Source: Oscillospiraceae bacterium
Lineage (GTDB): Bacteria; Bacillota; Clostridia; Oscillospirales; Oscillospiraceae
Length of the DNA stretch: 15,523 bases
Direction of reading: 5' to 3'
Assembly (NCBI GenBank): GCA_031264545.1
Contig: JAISDV010000123.1
Span: 1 to 15,523 of the forward strand
Shown here piece after piece: positions 11,551-15,523 of this stretch. How positions within the stretch are numbered: position 1 is the first letter of the stretch; each line of letters begins with the position of its first letter. The notes below the pieces were generated by a model. That model was not told the DNA's origin and did not search any database. It saw only the letters and a list, made by a program, of their open reading frames with translations. The position numbers and the translations under genes are program-made.

Positions 11551-13968
11551 TTGAAGAGGGCGATTGGCTTTGTGAAAGACAGCTTGCTCGGCAAGCGTCT
11601 GGAGTTCCGTGTCCGGCTGTTCAATGTGCTGGCTATGGCGGGCATCGTTATCAGCCTTATTTCTGTGATAGCCTGTTCGATAAACGGAGAGGGGCTGCCC
11701 TCTATAATAGCCAGCGCCGTCACCACTGTTATCGCGCTCGCGCTGCTGATATATGCCGCGCGTACAGGCCGGTATCAGCGCTGTTACATCATCACGATCG
11801 TCGCTATTTTTCTGGTGTTCTTCCCTCTGATTTTCTTCGTCGGAGGAGGATATTCCGGGTCAATGCCCTATTATTTTATCTTTGCTGTGGCCTTCACCGT
11901 TTTTATGCTGGAAGGGGCAAAGGCATTGATCGTATCATGCTTTGAGCTTTTGTGTTACATCGGGCTATGCTTGTACGCGTATTATAATCCCGAAGTGATA
12001 AAAAAGCTTCCTACGGAATTGGCTGAATTTACAGATATTATCCTCGGATTTACTGTGGTCAGTATCTCGCTGGGGCTTACAATGTTCTTGCATTTCCGGC
12101 TCTATAACCGCCAGCAGCGGGAATTGGAATCGGCGCGGGAGTCCGCCCTTGCCGCGAGTGAGGCAAAAAGCCGGTTTTTGGCCAATATGAGTCACGAAAT
12201 CAGGACGCCGATAGGCGTCATACTGGGCATGAACGAGGTTATCCTGCGGGAAACGGAATCCGAACAGATCACGGCCTACGGCCGGAGCGTGGAAAGCGCG
12301 GGGCAGCAGCTCCTGACACTCATTGACAACATTCTGGACCTGTCCGCGATCGAGAGAGGCGAACTGGAGATCACGGAGGAACGCTTTGAAACCGCCGGAC
12401 TGATTTACGCGCTGTCCGTGGTCGGCGCAAACCTTGCCGGCAGGCGGAATCTGCGCTTTATAACTGAAGCTGACGAAGCCATCCCCCGAACCCTGACGGG
12501 TGATATGCCCCATATCCGGCAGATCGTCTCGAACTTCCTGAGCAATGCGGCGAAGTACACCGAGCGGGGAACAATCACGCTCTCCTTTTCCGCGCTCCCG
12601 GCGCAAAGCGCGGACGAAATCACGCTGCGGATCGCTGCAGCCGATACGGGAATCGGAATCAAAGCGGAAAACATCCCCTTTCTGTTCGACGCTTTTACGC
12701 GGGGTGAAACGCAGGGGCGCTATGTTGAGGGCAGCGGTTTGGGACTTGCCATCGCAAAGGAATACGCCGAGCGCATGGGCGGGCGTATTCATGTACAGAG
12801 CGAGTTTGGATACGGCAGCGTTTTCACGCTCGAACTGACGCAAAAGGTCAGCGACGGGACGCCTCTTGGCGATTGGGAGAGAACCGGAGGGGCGGCGCGT
12901 TCCGATTCCGGCGGGGATAGCTTCACCGCGCCGGACTGCGGCATCTTAATCGTGGATGACAACGGCGAAAACCTGCAGCTTATCAAATCCCTGCTCGCTC
13001 GGACGCTTATGCAAACGGATACCGCCATGAATGGCGCGGAGTGTTTGGATATGGTCGGAAAGCGCCGCTACGATGTGATACTGATGGACTACATGATGCC
13101 CGGCATGGACGGTGAAGAAACTCTGCGCCGCCTGAAAGCGCGTCCCGGCTTCAGCACGCCGGTTATCGCGCTGACCGCGAACGTCATGGCGGGTGTCCGT
13201 GAGAAACTCCTGGACGCGGGTTTTTGCCAATACCTCTCCAAACCCGTCATGCGGCGTGATTTGGAGGCGGCGCTGCTTGACGCGCTGCCCAAGGAGCGCG
13301 TCACTATCGGCACGGCGGTTCCGATGGCGCAGATACCCGCCGAAATAAAAGCCGGACTCGCGCGGGAACTGTCCGCCTGCGGCGTCGTTTTAGAGGATGG
13401 TCTGAGGTATGCGGACGGCGACCTTGGTCAATACGGAAGATCGGCGGTCATCTTTATCGAGAATTACAGCGCGGCGGCGGACGCGATCCGCGCGCTCGCC
13501 GAGGAAAACGATTGGGCGGGCATGAAGTTCCGGGTACATTCCCTCAAGGCGGTCGCGCGGAACCTCGGCGCGACCGCCCTGTCCGAAACCGCCGCCAAGC
13601 TGGAACGCCTTTGTGTGTCCGGCGACAGCGCGTACATCACCGCCGCCCTGCCCGCGTTGCACCTCGAATGCGAAAGAGCGAAGGACGGCTTGACCGTGTT
13701 CGTGGGAAAGCTGGACGGCTTATTGCCTGCGCCGGAAAAAGCGGCGTTTCCCGTGCCGGAGCTTGACAAGCTGCTTCAAATGCTCAAATTTAACCAGTAT
13801 CAAAACGCGATGGGCGCGCTTGCCGCTGTGATTGACGCGGGCGGCGCTTCCCAAAGGGTGGAAATCCTTCGCGAAATCCGAAAAAAGACCGATGAGCTGC
13901 AATTCAGGGAAGCGGAGCGTCTGCTTGCCGCCCTGATGGAAAGCGAGACCAACAAGAATGGAAATTAA
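11551..13968 (+). CDS. membrane hybrid sensor histidine kinase (HisKA-HATPase-REC-HPt)
   Basis: An 805-aa inner-membrane hybrid kinase, numbered from the TTG at 11551. That TTG is favoured because GGAGG (11538-11542) sits 8 nt upstream; the frame is open back to a GTG at 11461, but that lies inside the repeated 15-bp element and has no ribosome binding site. Six hydrophobic segments (about 24-44, 51-70, 79-98, 106-121, 124-145, 162-182) are followed by a charged linker, probably coiled coil (183-210). Then come the H-box ANMSHEIRTP (His215), N-box FLSNAAKYT (Asn332), G1 DTGIGI (365-370) and G2 GSGLGLAI (394-401); a receiver domain with Asp469-Asp470, phospho-acceptor Asp513 and Lys564; an HPt domain with His663 in VHSLKAVARNLGA; and a C-terminal extension (about 735-805). 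There is no periplasmic or PAS sensor domain, so the stimulus is probably sensed in the membrane. All phosphorelay residues are intact. The signal is unknown. Confidence 0.93.
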   Translation: MKRAIGFVKDSLLGKRLEFRVRLFNVLAMAGIVISLISVIACSINGEGLPSIIASAVTTVIALALLIYAARTGRYQRCYIITIVAIFLVFFPLIFFVGGGYSGSMPYYFIFAVAFTVFMLEGAKALIVSCFELLCYIGLCLYAYYNPEVIKKLPTELAEFTDIILGFTVVSISLGLTMFLHFRLYNRQQRELESARESALAASEAKSRFLANMSHEIRTPIGVILGMNEVILRETESEQITAYGRSVESAGQQLLTLIDNILDLSAIERGELEITEERFETAGLIYALSVVGANLAGRRNLRFITEADEAIPRTLTGDMPHIRQIVSNFLSNAAKYTERGTITLSFSALPAQSADEITLRIAAADTGIGIKAENIPFLFDAFTRGETQGRYVEGSGLGLAIAKEYAERMGGRIHVQSEFGYGSVFTLELTQKVSDGTPLGDWERTGGAARSDSGGDSFTAPDCGILIVDDNGENLQLIKSLLARTLMQTDTAMNGAECLDMVGKRRYDVILMDYMMPGMDGEETLRRLKARPGFSTPVIALTANVMAGVREKLLDAGFCQYLSKPVMRRDLEAALLDALPKERVTIGTAVPMAQIPAEIKAGLARELSACGVVLEDGLRYADGDLGQYGRSAVIFIENYSAAADAIRALAEENDWAGMKFRVHSLKAVARNLGATALSETAAKLERLCVSGDSAYITAALPALHLECERAKDGLTVFVGKLDGLLPAPEKAAFPVPELDKLLQMLKFNQYQNAMGALAAVIDAGGASQRVEILREIRKKTDELQFREAERLLAALMESETNKNGN

Positions 13969-14590
13969 AGATACGGTTTTGCTTGTGGACGACGACCCCG
14001 CGTTCCTTAAAACGGTGAACGACGCTCTGCGGGAGGCTTACACGGTCAGCTTCGCGGTGTCCGGCGCGGAGGCTCTGGAACTTGCTGCGGCGGGTCATGT
14101 GCCGGATATTATCCTGCTGGACGTAGCCATGCCGGGTATGGACGGCTATGAAACGCTCGAAAAACTGCGGGAGCTTGAGGATATGCAGGATGTGCCCGTC
14201 GTGTTCCTCAGCTCCATGTCAGCGCCGGAATCCGAGCTTCGCGGGATCGAGTCCGGCGCGATGGACTACATAAAGAAGCCCTTTGTGCGGGATCTCCTGT
14301 TGGCGCGGGTCAGGCGGCATTTGGAAAACGGCAGACGGCTCCGCCAGCTTTCCATTATGGAGAAGAACAAGCTGGAAACCGGGATTGACGAGGAAAAATT
14401 CAGGCAGGCCGCCGCCGGTCTATCCGAAACCGAGCGGAAGCTGCTGCGCCTGATTGTCCTTGGCTATTCCAACCGGGAAATCGGCGAGGCGCTGCACTAT
14501 TCCTACGATTACGTCAAGCGCGTCGTCAGCATGATCTATGAGAAAAAATTCGTCAGCACACGCGGCGAACTGAAAAAGCTGCTGCGATAA
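13958..14590 (+). CDS. response regulator, REC plus LuxR-type HTH
   Basis: A 210-aa transcriptional response regulator. The receiver domain (about 5-122) has the acidic pocket Asp11-Asp12-Asp13, phospho-acceptor Asp55 in LLDVAMPGMDG, Ser85 as the switch hydroxyl and Lys107 in KKPF. A linker (123-150) leads to a LuxR/GerE-type helix-turn-helix (about 154-205: LSETERKLLRLIVLGYSNREIGEAL, then YDYVKRVVSMIYEKK). The recognition helix is recognisable but atypical, with Tyr-rich SYDYVKR where most members have a TVKxH-like core. The start overlaps the kinase end by 11 bp and has no strong ribosome binding site, so translation is probably coupled. It is the obvious final acceptor of the phosphate from His663 of the kinase HPt domain, and a candidate to bind the 15-bp element found before both the operon and the downstream lipoprotein gene. 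Confidence 0.93.
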   Translation: MEIKDTVLLVDDDPAFLKTVNDALREAYTVSFAVSGAEALELAAAGHVPDIILLDVAMPGMDGYETLEKLRELEDMQDVPVVFLSSMSAPESELRGIESGAMDYIKKPFVRDLLLARVRRHLENGRRLRQLSIMEKNKLETGIDEEKFRQAAAGLSETERKLLRLIVLGYSNREIGEALHYSYDYVKRVVSMIYEKKFVSTRGELKKLLR

Positions 14591-14600
14591 CAGACGGCTT

Positions 14601-14641
14601 TGCGCCGGGACGGGAAACGAACCCCGCCCCGGCGCATTTTT
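14601..14641 (+). terminator. strong Rho-independent terminator of the kinase-regulator operon
   Basis: A 14-nt arm (14601-14614, TGCGCCGGGACGGG) pairs with CCCGCCCCGGCGCA (14623-14636) with one A-C mismatch and an 8-nt loop, followed directly by TTTTT (14637-14641). It begins 11 nt after the regulator stop. It separates the two-component operon from the lipoprotein gene, so that gene needs its own promoter. Confidence 0.92.
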
Positions 14642-14659
14642 CTGCGGCAATGAAAAGAG

Positions 14660-14674
14660 GTAACCGTTAGTGAC
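14660..14674 (+). repeat. 15-bp direct repeat, copy 2
   Basis: Exact copy of 11451-11465, located about 105 bp before the lipoprotein start and 19 bp after the operon terminator. Confidence 0.75.
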
Positions 14675-14703
14675 CTCCCTTTTGCGGACGGCGCTGCTAA
14701 ACT
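14660..14703 (+). promoter_or_regulatory. putative regulated promoter of lipoprotein gene: 15-bp element plus -10
   Basis: GTAACCGTTAGTGAC (14660-14674) is identical to 11451-11465 and is followed after 23 bp by TAAACT (14698-14703), preceded by TGC. No -35 is evident. A start near 14710 gives a leader of about 55 nt. Just beyond it lie a perfect palindrome CTGAGCTCAG (14702-14711), a bulged stem GCTTCC/GGAAAGC (14711-14729), and GCTAAATTAGC (14737-14747). The element lies downstream of the terminator, so it can only serve the lipoprotein gene. Confidence 0.5.
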
Positions 14704-14764
14704 GAGCTCAGCTTCCACGCTTGGAAAGCAAAAAGCGCTAAATTAGCCGGGGAGGAAAACGAAC

Positions 14765-15523
14765 ATGCGACTGACGAAAAAGATCATCCATCTCATACTG
14801 TGTCTCGCGTTTATTACAGCGGCTTTTTCCGGATGCGGTAACAAAACCAAGGTTGAAACCCTAACCCTCACTAACAGCAGTAGCTGGAAATTTGAGGAAA
14901 TCTATATAGCGCCCTTTGGATTGGGCGTCTGGGGTCCCGATCTGCTCGGCAGCACTGCAATCCTTAAAACAGACAGTTCCGTAGAAATCACGCTGGAAGC
15001 GGTGGCGGAAAATGGCGTTTATAATCTCCGCTGCGTGGACGAGGATGGGGACGCCTGGATCATTGAGCGGGTGACTATCCAAAACGGCGACGCGATTACG
15101 GTTCAGCTGAACGACGATGGCGATCCGTCTGCCGTTCTGGAAAGCAAAAAAGACGGGAGGACGGTGCAGGTGAACGGTATTTTTGAATACGCGAACGGCT
15201 CCGACCCGGAGGAAGACTTCGCCGATGCCCTGATCTCCTTTACCCTGTATAACGACTCGTCATATAACATGATGGAGGTATATTTCGCTCCCGGCGGCAC
15301 AATAGACGCGAGGGACCAGGCTGCGCTTGGCTATAACCATGTGGCAGGCATTACCTATTTGGCTGCTCAGGAGAGCACGGAAATCATATGCGACAATTTC
15401 GGTTTCACCGACGTTTTATTGCTCGATGAGGACGACGACGTCTGGACGCTTAAAGACTGCATACTCGAAGAGGGCTGTACCGCCTATATAGAGGGCGGCC
15501 AAACCCTGCGGGTGCGCTACGCG
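14765..15523 (+). CDS. lipoprotein with two related acidic beta modules (3' end outside window)
   Basis: An open frame of 253 codons that continues past the window. It starts at ATG 14765 with GGGGAGG (14749-14755) 9 nt upstream. The N-terminus MRLTKKIIHLILCLAFITAAFSGC is a lipoprotein signal peptide: two Lys, a hydrophobic stretch, then lipobox FSGC with Cys24 as the lipidated residue, so the product should be anchored on the outer face of the membrane. Two related segments follow (about 32-115 and 157-252). Each begins with a Thr-Leu-x-Asn-x-Ser-Ser stretch and a (I/V)Y(I/F)AP motif, and each has an acidic cluster (DEDGD 92-96, DEDDD 221-225) followed by a Trp. Module 1 also has WGPDLLGS. 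This suggests a duplicated beta-sandwich-like, possibly cation-binding, domain. I do not recognise a named function. It has its own promoter region and shares the 15-bp element with the kinase operon. Confidence 0.88.
   Translation, partial: MRLTKKIIHLILCLAFITAAFSGCGNKTKVETLTLTNSSSWKFEEIYIAPFGLGVWGPDLLGSTAILKTDSSVEITLEAVAENGVYNLRCVDEDGDAWIIERVTIQNGDAITVQLNDDGDPSAVLESKKDGRTVQVNGIFEYANGSDPEEDFADALISFTLYNDSSYNMMEVYFAPGGTIDARDQAALGYNHVAGITYLAAQESTEIICDNFGFTDVLLLDEDDDVWTLKDCILEEGCTAYIEGGQTLRVRYA

Noticed and set aside
11421..11945. Alternative plus-strand frame overlapping the kinase N-terminus
   Set aside because: The kinase frame has a ribosome binding site, membrane helices and continues into the catalytic domains; the other frame has arginine-rich, low-sense content.
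14660..14703. The 15-bp element read as an ECF sigma factor -35
   Set aside because: GTAACC resembles an ECF-type -35, but it lies about 30 bp from the -10-like hexamer, too far for a -35 to -10 spacing, and no sigma factor gene is nearby. An activator site fits better.

Overview
The window looks like a chromosomal segment of a moderately high-GC Gram-positive bacterium of the Bacillota, most likely class Clostridia and perhaps Oscillospiraceae or relatives. The gene order rpoB-rpoC-rpsL-rpsG-fusA-tuf, the strong AGGAGG-type ribosome binding sites, the GTG and TTG starts, the form of RpoC without large insertions, and the TTGACA/TATAAT promoters with TGn extensions all fit. The order-level placement is an inference from sequence style, not from a database search.

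Region 1 (1-9988) is the conserved information-processing block. It holds the 3' end of rpoB, rpoC overlapping it by 4 bp, then the str operon (rpsL, rpsG, fusA) and tuf. The str genes appear to have their own promoter at 5313-5341 with a leader of about 190 nt, and tuf probably has a further promoter at 8684-8741. The rpoC-rpsL gap is non-coding; the small L7Ae-like gene found there in many Bacillota is absent.

Region 2 (9989-11226) follows a good terminator after tuf. It contains a single cold-shock protein gene and, convergent to it, tag (3-methyladenine DNA glycosylase I) on the minus strand. The csp promoter is near consensus. Its leader holds a long hairpin followed directly by six T, which looks like an attenuator.

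Region 3 (11227-15523) is a compact accessory signalling module. It has a six-helix membrane hybrid histidine kinase (HisKA-HATPase-REC-HPt), an overlapping response regulator with a LuxR-type HTH, a strong terminator, and then a separately promoted lipoprotein gene that runs off the window. The kinase and regulator carry every residue of a four-step phosphorelay (His215, Asp513, His663, then Asp55 of the regulator). An exact 15-bp element lies upstream of both the kinase gene and the lipoprotein gene, each time 22-23 bp before a -10-like hexamer. The simplest reading is a self-regulated two-component circuit whose regulator also controls the lipoprotein. The lipoprotein has two copies of a beta-rich, acidic module and I cannot name it.

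No tRNA, rRNA, CRISPR array, insertion sequence or attachment site was recognised.
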